Positions 43,246 to 51,337 of a stretch of DNA of 64,000 nucleotides are shown in pieces. The translations under genes were made by a program, and so were the position numbers. The DNA is taken from assembly GCF_001006045.1 (NCBI RefSeq), contig NZ_CP011267.1:248001-312000 (forward strand). The letters run 5' to 3'. The notes under the pieces were generated by a model, which was not told the origin of the DNA, made no database searches, and saw only the letters and a list, made by a program, of their open reading frames with translations. Origin of the DNA: Geoglobus ahangari. GTDB lineage: Archaea > Halobacteriota > Archaeoglobi > Archaeoglobales > Archaeoglobaceae. The first letter of the stretch is position 1. Each line of letters starts with the position of its first letter.

Positions 43246-43511
43246 TTCCCCAGAACCTCGTTGAGCTCCTTCTCCTTCACATAACCAACAACCTTGACCT
43301 TCGCCTTCACTCCGAGCTCCTCGACGCTCCTCTTTATCGCGAAGGCAAGCTGCTGACCGATCGGGCAGAAGGGCGATGAGGGGCGGAACGTGAGGTTCAC
43401 TTCGTTACCCTCAACCTTCAGATCCTCTATCAGACCCATGTCCCACACGCTCTGCCTCGTGTGGGGATCCATAACCTTCCTGAGCTTTTCGATAACCTGC
43501 TGCTCATCCAC
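43242..43511 (-). CDS. MIP18/DUF59-family iron-sulfur assembly protein
   Basis: An 89-residue DUF59 domain: IEKLRKVMDPHTRQSVWDMGLIEDLKV and the conserved cysteine in SSPFCPIGQQLAFAIKRSV. MIP18-type proteins help Fe-S cluster insertion. GTG at 43511 is preceded by TGAGGTGA at nine bases; a TTG three bases upstream is an alternative. First gene of the four-gene operon ending in YkgJ. Confidence 0.85.
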   Translation of the reverse strand: MDEQQVIEKLRKVMDPHTRQSVWDMGLIEDLKVEGNEVNLTFRPSSPFCPIGQQLAFAIKRSVEELGVKAKVKVVGYVKEKELNEVLGK

Positions 43512-43613
43512 CAATTTCCTTCACCTCAGTCAATGTTAAGTTGCAGGTGATATATAGGACTAACCCCTAAGAATTTCAGATAGGTTTTTAACTGCCGGGA
43601 ATTATGGGAGTGC

Positions 43614-44357
43614 ATGGAGCTTCAGCACGTGGTGAGCTTTCTGGACGATTACCTGAGGATAAACTCCTATCCTGACTCCAGCGTTAACGGGCTTCAGGTT
43701 GAGGGAGGCGAGAGTGTTGAGAGAATCGCTTTCGCAGTTGATGCCTCAATGCAGAGCTTCATGTACGCGGTTGAGGTTGAGGCAGACATGCTTGTCTGCC
43801 ACCACGGCATAATCTGGAACGGCATAGAGAGGGTTACAGGGCTTGTGAAAGAGAGGCTGAAGTTCCTGCTCGAGAATGAGATCTCGCTGTACGCGGCTCA
43901 CATACCTCTCGACGCCCATCCAGAGATAGGGAACAACGCGATGATTCTGAGGAGCCTCGGAATCGAGCCCGAGGAGGAGTTTGGAGATTACAGAGGAGTG
44001 AAGATAGGGTTTGCCGGCTACACCAGCGAGGAGTTCGAGGACATCCTCGAAAAACTCGAGGAGAGGTTTGGGGACGTGGGCTACATGAAGTTTGGTGAGG
44101 ATCTGGTGGAGAAGGTCGCTGCGGTGTCTGGGAGGGGTGCGGGCTACATAGAGGAGGCTGTGAGGGCTCAGGTGGATCTGCTGATAACTGGAGAGGTGGA
44201 GCATGCTGCATACCACACCGCCAGAGACGCCGGGATGAACGTGATCTATCTGGGACACTACAGCAGCGAGACCCTCGGTCTGAAGGCGCTTATGAATGTT
44301 GTTGAGAGTGAGCTCGGCCTTGACGTGGAGTTCATAGACATACCAACAGAGCTGTAA
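43614..44357 (+). CDS. Nif3-like dinuclear metal-centre protein
   Basis: A 247-residue Nif3/DUF34 protein. NGLQVEGGESVERIAFAVDA, LVCHHGIIWNG (metal histidines), YAAHIPLDAHPEIGNNAML-like segment, and the C-terminal LITGEVEHAAYHTARDAGMNVIYLGHYSSE supply the metal ligands. The family is universal; recent ideas are nucleotide or GTP-cyclohydrolase-like hydrolysis, but function is unsettled. A TATA-like GGTTTTTAAC lies about 32 bases before the ATG. Confidence 0.9.
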   Translation: MELQHVVSFLDDYLRINSYPDSSVNGLQVEGGESVERIAFAVDASMQSFMYAVEVEADMLVCHHGIIWNGIERVTGLVKERLKFLLENEISLYAAHIPLDAHPEIGNNAMILRSLGIEPEEEFGDYRGVKIGFAGYTSEEFEDILEKLEERFGDVGYMKFGEDLVEKVAAVSGRGAGYIEEAVRAQVDLLITGEVEHAAYHTARDAGMNVIYLGHYSSETLGLKALMNVVESELGLDVEFIDIPTEL

Positions 44358-44475
44358 AAGTGTAATTGGCGGCTTGCCGACGGCCCTTCATCGCATAGCC
44401 AGAGCTGCCTCTGGCCGCAACGGCGGGTAAGAGAACGGCGGGTAAGAGAAATATGGCAAAAAGGGGATAAAAAAT
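44358..44475. repeat. Intergenic hairpin and 15-base tandem duplication
   Basis: Between the convergent nif3 and fqoF genes, GCCAGAG-CTGC-CTCTGGC at 44398-44415 can form a seven-base stem. Just after it ACGGCGGGTAAGAGA is repeated twice in tandem (about 44420-44449). It may act as a bidirectional terminator; no gene is seen. Confidence 0.5.
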
Positions 44476-45579
44476 TTACTCCTTCTTCTCCTCTTCAGCC
44501 TTCCCTTCCTCGGCCTCGCACTCCTCGGTCTTCGGGTTGTATGGGTGGATCTTGACCTTGAAGTCGCAGAGCTTCTGCACGATGTTCAGCTTCGCCTCTG
44601 CAGTTTCTATGTAGCCCTTCTCGAGCATGTAGTCGTAGATCTTCTTTGCGGTCTCGCTCCTTATGAGCACGGTCGAGAACCCGGCCTTGCTCCCAACACT
44701 TCCGACGCTCACGTCGGCCTCTATCGCTGAGAAGTCCTGACAGACGTGACATCCGCTCGGGACTATCTCCTCCATCTCCTTGACAGAGATCGTGAACTCG
44801 GAGCCGTCTTTGAACGTGACTATGAAGTTGCCCTTCTTGATGTCGGTCTTGACCGCGTTCTTCAGGTCAGCACCCCTCTCCTTCAGGAAGTCGTAAAGCT
44901 CGTGCCAGTAGAAGTTCTCAGTGCAGAACAGCCCGACCGCAAGCTTGACCTTCTTCTTGTAGAGGGGAACCTTCTCCTGAAGCTTCCTGAGGCCTGAGAT
45001 CATGCAGGGCGTGCCGATTATGCCGACGCTGTCAACCCTCCTGATTATCCTGTGGAGCTCCGGCATGACGTTCGCGTAGCTGTACTTCGTACCCGTAATG
45101 CGCTGGTCGAGAAGCTCGTCGGGGGTTCTGACGTGCACGACGTATGGCCTGAACATCTCGTCCCTCGCGACAAAGAGGGCGACCTCTATCTCGCCCATCT
45201 CCAGTGCGGTCGCCATGAACTCCGAGACCATGGCACCGTCCTGCCCGACGAACCTCTTGGACTTGCCCGCAACCGCCTCAATGTACTCTCCAAGGCCGCT
45301 TATGGGCTGGTAGTTGTACCTCGGGCAGACTGCAACGCACACACCGCAGCCCATGCACCCCTTCTTCGGGTCGAAGTCCACGGGTCTGTCCTCGAGGATT
45401 ATCAGGTCAACGGGACAGATAGTGCACGTTCCGCAGTGGCTGCATATCCCGGCATCCACAACCTTTTCCTTGAGCAGCCTGTAGCTGCTTGACCTGTCCG
45501 GCTTCTCAGCGTACCTCAAACACGGCAGATCCTCGAGCTCCTTGAAGTCTATGCTGACCCATCCCTTAGGAATCGTCAT
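44476..45579 (-). CDS. fqoF: FqoF, F420H2-oxidising subunit of the Fqo complex
   Basis: A 367-residue FrhB/FpoF-type flavoprotein, the electron entry point that oxidises reduced F420. Two [4Fe-4S] motifs CSHCGTCTICP and CMGCGVCVAVCP lie in the first quarter, then the FrhB domain with RITGTKYSYANVMPEL and IGIIGTPCMISGLRKLQE, and CHVCQDFSAIEADVSVGSVG near the end, binding FAD and F420. The tail is acidic/lysine-rich (GKAEEEKKE). ATG at 45579 overlaps the fqoI stop by four bases. Last gene of the operon, as in A. fulgidus. Confidence 0.93.
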   Translation of the reverse strand: MTIPKGWVSIDFKELEDLPCLRYAEKPDRSSSYRLLKEKVVDAGICSHCGTCTICPVDLIILEDRPVDFDPKKGCMGCGVCVAVCPRYNYQPISGLGEYIEAVAGKSKRFVGQDGAMVSEFMATALEMGEIEVALFVARDEMFRPYVVHVRTPDELLDQRITGTKYSYANVMPELHRIIRRVDSVGIIGTPCMISGLRKLQEKVPLYKKKVKLAVGLFCTENFYWHELYDFLKERGADLKNAVKTDIKKGNFIVTFKDGSEFTISVKEMEEIVPSGCHVCQDFSAIEADVSVGSVGSKAGFSTVLIRSETAKKIYDYMLEKGYIETAEAKLNIVQKLCDFKVKIHPYNPKTEECEAEEGKAEEEKKE

Positions 45580-46322
45580 TTGCTCACCTCCTCCCTGACC
45601 GGAGCGAGAACGAGAACCTCGGTCGGGCAGATCCTCACGCAGATGCCGCACCCGGTGCACTTCTCGAAGTCTGTTGTGAGCGAGACCTTCGTTCCCTCAA
45701 GCTTTGAGGATATCGCATCAACGGGACAGGAGAACATGCACAGCCTGCACCCTATGCAGTTCTCCGGGTTCTCCGGAATCGCGTAGAACTTCGGTCTGTC
45801 CGGCTTGTCGAACTCCACCGTGAGTTCTTCCCTCTCCTTCCTCTTTATCAGCTTTATGTCGCCCTCGAAGTCGTACTCGACCGTCTTCTCGTCCTCCCTC
45901 ACGACCTCGGGCACGTTCTCCATCTGATCGGGAGTTACCTCCATCGACTCAACGTCCTTGAACGCCACGTCGTGGATCTTCGACGGCTTGAGTGCCGCAG
46001 TAGGGCAGGAGTCAACGCAGAAGTGGCAGAGGATGCACTTTGCGTAGTCAACACCCGGGTAGTACCTGCCCTTGTCGTCGGGGTACATCTGAATCGCGTT
46101 CGCAGGACATATGTGGGCGCACCTGAAGCAGCTTATGCAGTCCTCCTTTTCAAAGAGGATTATGCCCCTGAAGTTGTCCGGCAGCTTCCTTCTCTCCCTC
46201 GGGTAGTGAATGGTGATCGTGCCCGGGTTCACAACCTCCTTCGCCACCTCGGTGATTGCCCTCAGATGGCCTATAGCGCTCCTAACCAGATTCTTCTCGG
46301 GAGGTTTCACAACCTTAACCAT
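45576..46322 (-). CDS. fqoI: FqoI, iron-sulfur subunit with four [4Fe-4S] motifs
   Basis: A 248-residue NuoI-like protein. CISCFRCAHICP and CILCHFCVDSCP form the usual two-cluster domain; a second pair, CIGCRLCMFSCP and CTGCGICVRICP, is near the C-terminus after an acidic linker. It therefore has twice the clusters of standard NuoI/FpoI and may extend the electron wire from FqoF. ATG at 46322 starts inside the end of fqoH, with 16 bases overlap. Confidence 0.88.
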   Translation of the reverse strand: MVKVVKPPEKNLVRSAIGHLRAITEVAKEVVNPGTITIHYPRERRKLPDNFRGIILFEKEDCISCFRCAHICPANAIQMYPDDKGRYYPGVDYAKCILCHFCVDSCPTAALKPSKIHDVAFKDVESMEVTPDQMENVPEVVREDEKTVEYDFEGDIKLIKRKEREELTVEFDKPDRPKFYAIPENPENCIGCRLCMFSCPVDAISSKLEGTKVSLTTDFEKCTGCGICVRICPTEVLVLAPVREEVSK

Positions 46323-47422
46323 GCCACCCACCCCGCTGATATGAACAGAGCTATCAGCGCCATTGACATTATCACGCTCCACCCCATCTTCAGCGTCTGG
46401 TCAAGCCTGTACCTCGCGTAGATTGATCTCGCAAGGGAGACGACGCACATGAATACGATCGTCTTTATGTAGAGCCAGATGACCGGAGCGAGGTCGCCGA
46501 GCGGTGCTATTGCAGGCCCGTTCCACCCGCCGAAGAACAGTATCACCGAGAGCATTGACAGGAGGTAGAGCTTCTCGTACGGGAGCATCATCGTCAAACC
46601 GAAGAGGATTCCGGAGTACTCAACATACGGCCCGAACGCGACCTCCTGATCGGCCTCAGGTATGTCGAAGGGGAGCCTCGACGTGGCTATGAGGACAGTT
46701 ATGAAGAACGCGAGGAAAGCTATCGGATTGATGAACACTCCGGGAATGCTCTGCTTGGCGACGATCTCGAACGGGTCTGCGGTCTGGTAGATCAGTATCA
46801 TCGCAACCACTGCGAGTATGAACGGAATCTCGTAGGCGAAGTACATGAAGGCCTCTCTCACGCTTCCGATGTAGGCGAACTTGCTGTTTGATGCCCACCC
46901 CATCGCGATTATGAAGACTGGGATCAGGGAGATGAGCGCCATTGCTATCGGAATGGCGTAGAGGCTCTTGATCCCATACGTTCCTCCAGCCGGCAGGAAC
47001 AGGAGGGGTAGGAGCACAGGTAGGAACGAGATGAGCGGGAACTGCAGGAAGTAGAACGCGTGCGCATCCCTGTGGACTATGACCTCCTGGAAGAAGTACC
47101 TCATACCGTCCGCGAGGGCCTGTATGACTCCTCCTGTCCTCCTCGACACCTCCTTCGGCCCGACCCTCCACTGAACTCTCGCAGTTATCTTCCTCTCGAA
47201 GTAGATTATGAACAGCAGAACGAGAGTCAGGCCAATCATCCCTGGGAGTATCAGAACGTGAAATATGGGCTTCCACAGCAGGAACGCGACGAGGACGTTG
47301 AGGAAGGGTATGTCGAGCAGCCTTTCCACAAGCGGGTTTATCGCCGGTATGTTCACGAGGTTCTTGGTGAATGTGCTCAGGATCTTCTCGAGGAGTATGA
47401 AAACCACATTCTCTTCAGCCAT
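46307..47422 (-). CDS. fqoH: FqoH, NuoH-like membrane subunit
   Basis: A 371-residue NuoH homologue that connects the hydrophilic arm to the membrane proton pumps and forms part of the quinone site. The signature FERKITARVQWRVGP and the loop EAFMYFAYEIPF and RLPFDIPEADQEVAFGPYVEYSG are present, with about eight helices. Confidence 0.95.
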   Translation of the reverse strand: MAEENVVFILLEKILSTFTKNLVNIPAINPLVERLLDIPFLNVLVAFLLWKPIFHVLILPGMIGLTLVLLFIIYFERKITARVQWRVGPKEVSRRTGGVIQALADGMRYFFQEVIVHRDAHAFYFLQFPLISFLPVLLPLLFLPAGGTYGIKSLYAIPIAMALISLIPVFIIAMGWASNSKFAYIGSVREAFMYFAYEIPFILAVVAMILIYQTADPFEIVAKQSIPGVFINPIAFLAFFITVLIATSRLPFDIPEADQEVAFGPYVEYSGILFGLTMMLPYEKLYLLSMLSVILFFGGWNGPAIAPLGDLAPVIWLYIKTIVFMCVVSLARSIYARYRLDQTLKMGWSVIMSMALIALFISAGWVAWLRL

Positions 47423-47433
47423 TTCTCACCACC

Positions 47434-48669
47434 TCACCTATCGGCCTCGGGCGGGAAGTACCCGAAGCTCCCGTAAATCGCCTGCAGGTCTGCGAGCCTG
47501 TGTCCCTTGCACGCTTCCATGAAGCCCTTCAGGTACATCCACCCCGGAGTGACTATCCTCACCCTGTAAGGCGTCGTCGACTCGCCGTCGCTGATTATGG
47601 AGAACAGCAGCGTTCCTCTCGCAGACTCCGTCAGGGTCGTGTACTCTCCCTCGGGCAGGACCATGTCCGCGTAGGCCTCGAAGAAGCTGCCCCTTATGTC
47701 CTTCTTGTCGAATGCAATTATGTCGTCGCTCAGCACATCTCCCTCCGGCATGTTGTCAACGAGCTGCCTTATCATCGAGAGACTCTGGGCAACCTCCTCA
47801 ACTCTGACGAGGAACCTCGTGTAACCATCTCCGTCGTAGCCCATCACCATCTCCCAGTCGATTTCCTCATACGCCTCATATGGCTCGATCTTCCTCACAT
47901 CGTATTCTACCCCAGATGCCCTGACGAAGGGGCCGACGACTCCGTACCTGACCGCCTCCTCCCTCGTGAGGACACCAACCTCCCTCAGCCTCGCTATGGT
48001 CGTGGGGTTCTTTATGAACACCCTCTCGAACTTCTTGAGCCTGTTCTCCATCGCGTAGGTCATCCTCTTTATCATGTCAAGCGTTTTCTGGTCTATGTCC
48101 CTCCTGACACCTCCAGGGACTATAAACGAACCGGTTATCCTCGTCCCGGTGATCCTCATGAATATCTCGATTATGAACTCTCTCAGGGCAAAAGGCCACA
48201 TGAAGCCAGTAGTGTGGCCAAGGAAGACCGCAAGGATTCCCGCATCGTAGAGGTGAGTTCCGACCCTTCCGAGTTCGGCGAGGAGAGTTCTGATGTACTT
48301 TGCCCTCTCGGGCACCTCAATGTCGAGGGCCTCCTCTATCGCCCTCACGTAGCCGAGGTTGTAGTTTCCAAAGTCGATTATGGACGGCCTCTCGAAGAGC
48401 GGGATGTTCTGGATGTAGAGCTTCGTCTCTGCAAGCTTCTCCATGGATCTGTGCACGTAGCCGGGATCAGGAATGACCTCCTCGATGAAGTCTCCCTTCA
48501 CCCTGACGATCAGCCTCATGTGCCCGCTTCCACCGTGCTGCGGGCCCGTGAAGACCACGAAGTCGTCGCTCTTGTAAGCGTCTTCCAGAAACTCCTTTGG
48601 AACAGGGACGAAGTAGGCCTCGTACTCCTTGGGCGGCGTCACTGGGACGTCAATTGCATACTCCTTCAC
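47434..48669 (-). CDS. fqoD: FqoD, 49-kDa-type subunit
   Basis: A 411-residue NuoD-like protein that forms the quinone-reduction site with BC. It begins (GTG, 48669) with a 35-residue leader before the family start TGPQHGGSGHMRLIVRV; RTLLAELGRVGTHLYDAG and VVGPFVRASGVEYDVRK are typical. The [NiFe]-hydrogenase cysteines are absent, as expected for this quinone-linked branch. Overlaps fqoBC by four bases. Confidence 0.94.
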   Translation of the reverse strand: MKEYAIDVPVTPPKEYEAYFVPVPKEFLEDAYKSDDFVVFTGPQHGGSGHMRLIVRVKGDFIEEVIPDPGYVHRSMEKLAETKLYIQNIPLFERPSIIDFGNYNLGYVRAIEEALDIEVPERAKYIRTLLAELGRVGTHLYDAGILAVFLGHTTGFMWPFALREFIIEIFMRITGTRITGSFIVPGGVRRDIDQKTLDMIKRMTYAMENRLKKFERVFIKNPTTIARLREVGVLTREEAVRYGVVGPFVRASGVEYDVRKIEPYEAYEEIDWEMVMGYDGDGYTRFLVRVEEVAQSLSMIRQLVDNMPEGDVLSDDIIAFDKKDIRGSFFEAYADMVLPEGEYTTLTESARGTLLFSIISDGESTTPYRVRIVTPGWMYLKGFMEACKGHRLADLQAIYGSFGYFPPEADR

Positions 48670-49757
48670 TTTCCATCACCTCCCACGTAGACCTCGGGCT
48701 CAAGCTTGAAGTCCTTCCTGAGCGGGTTCTTTGGCGTGTCTGGCGCCAAGAGGAAGTTCTTGCCCATCCACGGATTGCCATCGAACCACACGCCGAAGAG
48801 GTCGTGCAGCTCTCTCTCAAGGTAGTCGGCTGAGGGCCACACCTCGATCATGCTCGGGAACATAGCGTCCTCCCTGTCAATTTCCGAAACAAGGGTGACG
48901 AGCAGCCTGACAAACTCGGGCTTGAGGTAGCTCGAGACCGTATACTCAACTATGAACTTGTTCTCGTGCGGAACATCGATAACGTTTACAGACTTCACGT
49001 GGTCGAAGCCAGCTTCGAGCATCCTCTTTCCAGCTTCCACGAAGTCGTCCTTCTCCACCCTCGCGCTTATCCTGTACCTGCCGGTAATCGTCACCTTCTT
49101 GGCAAGCTCTCCGAGGATGTCGGAGACCTGCTTTCTGAGCTCCTCGCCCTCCTTCCACTTCTCGCTCCTGTCTATGTCCACAACAACGGACGGATTCTCG
49201 GCCACATACTTGGGGGAGGGCGGAACCCTCTTGGGCCTCTTCTTCCTCTTCTTCTCGCCCTCGACCTCCTCCCTCCGGAGGATCGGATAAACGATGGTGT
49301 TCTTCGCCTCTCCAGTTACGATTTCGTCCTGAAGTGCCCTGAAGCACCTCAGAAGCGACTCAGGCGTTGGCGGACATCCGGGAGCGAAGTACTTCACAGG
49401 AACGACCTCGAACGGCTTCACCATGTGGTAGCCGTTCCAGAACAGGCCGCCCTTTATTCCGCAGACGCCCATCACTATGACGAACTTCGGATCAGGCATC
49501 TGCTCGTAGGTCATCTTGAGCACTCTCGCCATCTTCCTCGTTATCGCACCCTCAACAACGATGCAGTTCGTCTGTCTGGCCATTCCGAAGTTCAGAACGC
49601 CAAGTCTCTCTCCATCGTAGCCGCTTGCAAAGGCGTGTGCCAGTTCAACACCGCAGCACGCGGTAACGAGGTGAGTTGGCCAGATACTCCACTTAGTCCC
49701 CCACTTCTTTATCGGTGCGAGAGGACCCTTATGCAGGAATTCGATCATCTCATCCAT
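48666..49757 (-). CDS. fqoBC: FqoBC, fused NuoB/NuoC-type subunit
   Basis: A 363-residue fusion. Residues about 1-150 are NuoB-like, with N2-cluster cysteines in TACCGVELAHAF, GVCGIKGGLF and GCPPTPESLL; a lysine-rich linker (GEKKRKKRPKR) leads to a NuoC-like domain ending SADYLERELHDLFGVWFDGNPWM. The same fusion is known for Archaeoglobus. ATG 49757 overlaps fqoA by eight bases. Confidence 0.95.
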   Translation of the reverse strand: MDEMIEFLHKGPLAPIKKWGTKWSIWPTHLVTACCGVELAHAFASGYDGERLGVLNFGMARQTNCIVVEGAITRKMARVLKMTYEQMPDPKFVIVMGVCGIKGGLFWNGYHMVKPFEVVPVKYFAPGCPPTPESLLRCFRALQDEIVTGEAKNTIVYPILRREEVEGEKKRKKRPKRVPPSPKYVAENPSVVVDIDRSEKWKEGEELRKQVSDILGELAKKVTITGRYRISARVEKDDFVEAGKRMLEAGFDHVKSVNVIDVPHENKFIVEYTVSSYLKPEFVRLLVTLVSEIDREDAMFPSMIEVWPSADYLERELHDLFGVWFDGNPWMGKNFLLAPDTPKNPLRKDFKLEPEVYVGGDGK

Positions 49758-50112
49758 ACACATCCCTCCTGTTGGCAGCATCATAGGCTATGCGATACGC
49801 AAAGTAGAATCCGGGTAGGAGAGCGATCATGGAGATTGCGAGGAACTTCAGGTAGTCGAGCCCCGGGAATGCTGCGAACAGCAGCAGGAGCACCACTATT
49901 GGCTCGAAGGCCATAAAGAGGACGACAAAACCGTAGTACTGCATCGGCAGGGTGTACTTCGGCAGTCCGACCGAGATATTTCCGGACTCCCACCTGAGGT
50001 ACTTGAGCTCCGTGGGGTTCCTCTTCGGCAGTATCCTTGAGAGCCCGTAGATTACAACGTCAACTACCACGCTGAGGATTATAACGAATCCAACCACGAT
50101 GACCTCATCCAT
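49750..50112 (-). CDS. fqoA: FqoA, NuoA-like membrane subunit
   Basis: A 120-residue three-helix NuoA homologue. LKYLRWESGNISVG marks the conserved loop between helices 1 and 2, the FVVLFMAFEPIVVLLLL helix holds the conserved acidic residue. ATG 50112 is preceded by GGAGGTG; a GTG at 50121 is an alternative. Confidence 0.92.
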   Translation of the reverse strand: MDEVIVVGFVIILSVVVDVVIYGLSRILPKRNPTELKYLRWESGNISVGLPKYTLPMQYYGFVVLFMAFEPIVVLLLLFAAFPGLDYLKFLAISMIALLPGFYFAYRIAYDAANRRDVYG

Positions 50113-50113
50113 C

Positions 50114-51337
50114 TCACACACCTCCGATTGGCAGGTAGTTCATCAGAATCCTGCTGGACTCCACTATCCAGTTCGGCGGAACCACTGTCATCAGCATGAG
50201 GACTGCAGTCACGGTGATCAGGTATCCGGCAACCTTCCTGTAACCGCTGCTCCCCTCAAACAGCCTTATCAGCCTGACGTAATACGGCACGGACATTGCG
50301 GAGTTCAGGACGAGTATAACGGCGAGCCAAATAAGGTTCGCGTAGACGAGCGACGCGACTATGTAGAGCTTGCCCCAGAACCCCATGAGCGGTGGGAGGC
50401 CGATGAACGAGAGGGCGAGGAGGTAGGTTTCCACCGTCGGCATTGACTTCTCCTTTATCCCCACGAAGAAGCCAATCTTTCCGAACGAGTTGGTCAGCAG
50501 CTGAAGCATCGCTCCGGCGAAGGCAAGGTATACGAACTCCTCCTTCCCGATTACCGCGAGGGTCGCGATTATGTAGCCCATGTTGGCCACAGTCGAGTAG
50601 GCCAGAATTCTGGCGGGCTTGTTGGACGTCAGGGCTCCTATGTTCCCGACGAGCATCGAGACCACGGCTATTATGCCTATGAGCAGTATCACTCCGATTC
50701 CACCATCGTAGGTTGAGTAGATTATCTTGTACGTGACGACGAAGGGCACAAACTTCGCGACGCTCGCTATAATTGAGATCGGAATTGGATCGGCAGTATC
50801 GAACACATCGGGAACCCACTCGTGGAAGGGCGCTGCACCAACCTCTATGGCAAGTCCTACGAGCAGCATGGCGAAGCCGACATAGTAGAGAGTGGAGCTT
50901 GCCGTGGCGCTGGCGTGAACCATGAGCACCGCGCCTATGAGGAAGAGGACCGTGGCGATGACCATGAACGTTATGTACTTTATGCCAACATCCATCCTCA
51001 CTTCCTTGTCGCTGGCCATCACGAGCATGTACGTCGGCACGCTTGCAACCACAAACATCGTCAGCAGGAACGCGAGGCTCTGGGAGTAAAAGGCGTAGAC
51101 GGTCGCAACGAATATTAAACCTACGAGGGTGTAGTCCACGCCCCTGAGGAACCCCCTCATGAGGTCAAGGGAGGCGAGGTTTATCAGCGCCACCACAAGA
51201 ACCATCAGCAGGAGGGGGTTGTTGACGGTCATTATCAGTACGCTTATCAGCGCTCCTGCCAGCCCTATGTACTTCTGCTTCACCGAAAGCGCTCCGCTTA
51301 CCGCAAGTATGAGCAGAGAGATTATCGCGAGCTCCAT
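50114..51337 (-). CDS. fqoN: FqoN, antiporter-like membrane subunit
   Basis: A 407-residue NuoN/MrpD-type proton-translocating subunit with about 12-13 helices, shorter than the usual 14. EVGAAPFHEWVPDVFDTADPIPI and the lysine-bearing TSNKPARILAYSTVANMGYI are the hallmark helix and loop of the family. It ends one base before the fqoA start. Confidence 0.94.
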   Translation of the reverse strand: MELAIISLLILAVSGALSVKQKYIGLAGALISVLIMTVNNPLLLMVLVVALINLASLDLMRGFLRGVDYTLVGLIFVATVYAFYSQSLAFLLTMFVVASVPTYMLVMASDKEVRMDVGIKYITFMVIATVLFLIGAVLMVHASATASSTLYYVGFAMLLVGLAIEVGAAPFHEWVPDVFDTADPIPISIIASVAKFVPFVVTYKIIYSTYDGGIGVILLIGIIAVVSMLVGNIGALTSNKPARILAYSTVANMGYIIATLAVIGKEEFVYLAFAGAMLQLLTNSFGKIGFFVGIKEKSMPTVETYLLALSFIGLPPLMGFWGKLYIVASLVYANLIWLAVILVLNSAMSVPYYVRLIRLFEGSSGYRKVAGYLITVTAVLMLMTVVPPNWIVESSRILMNYLPIGGV

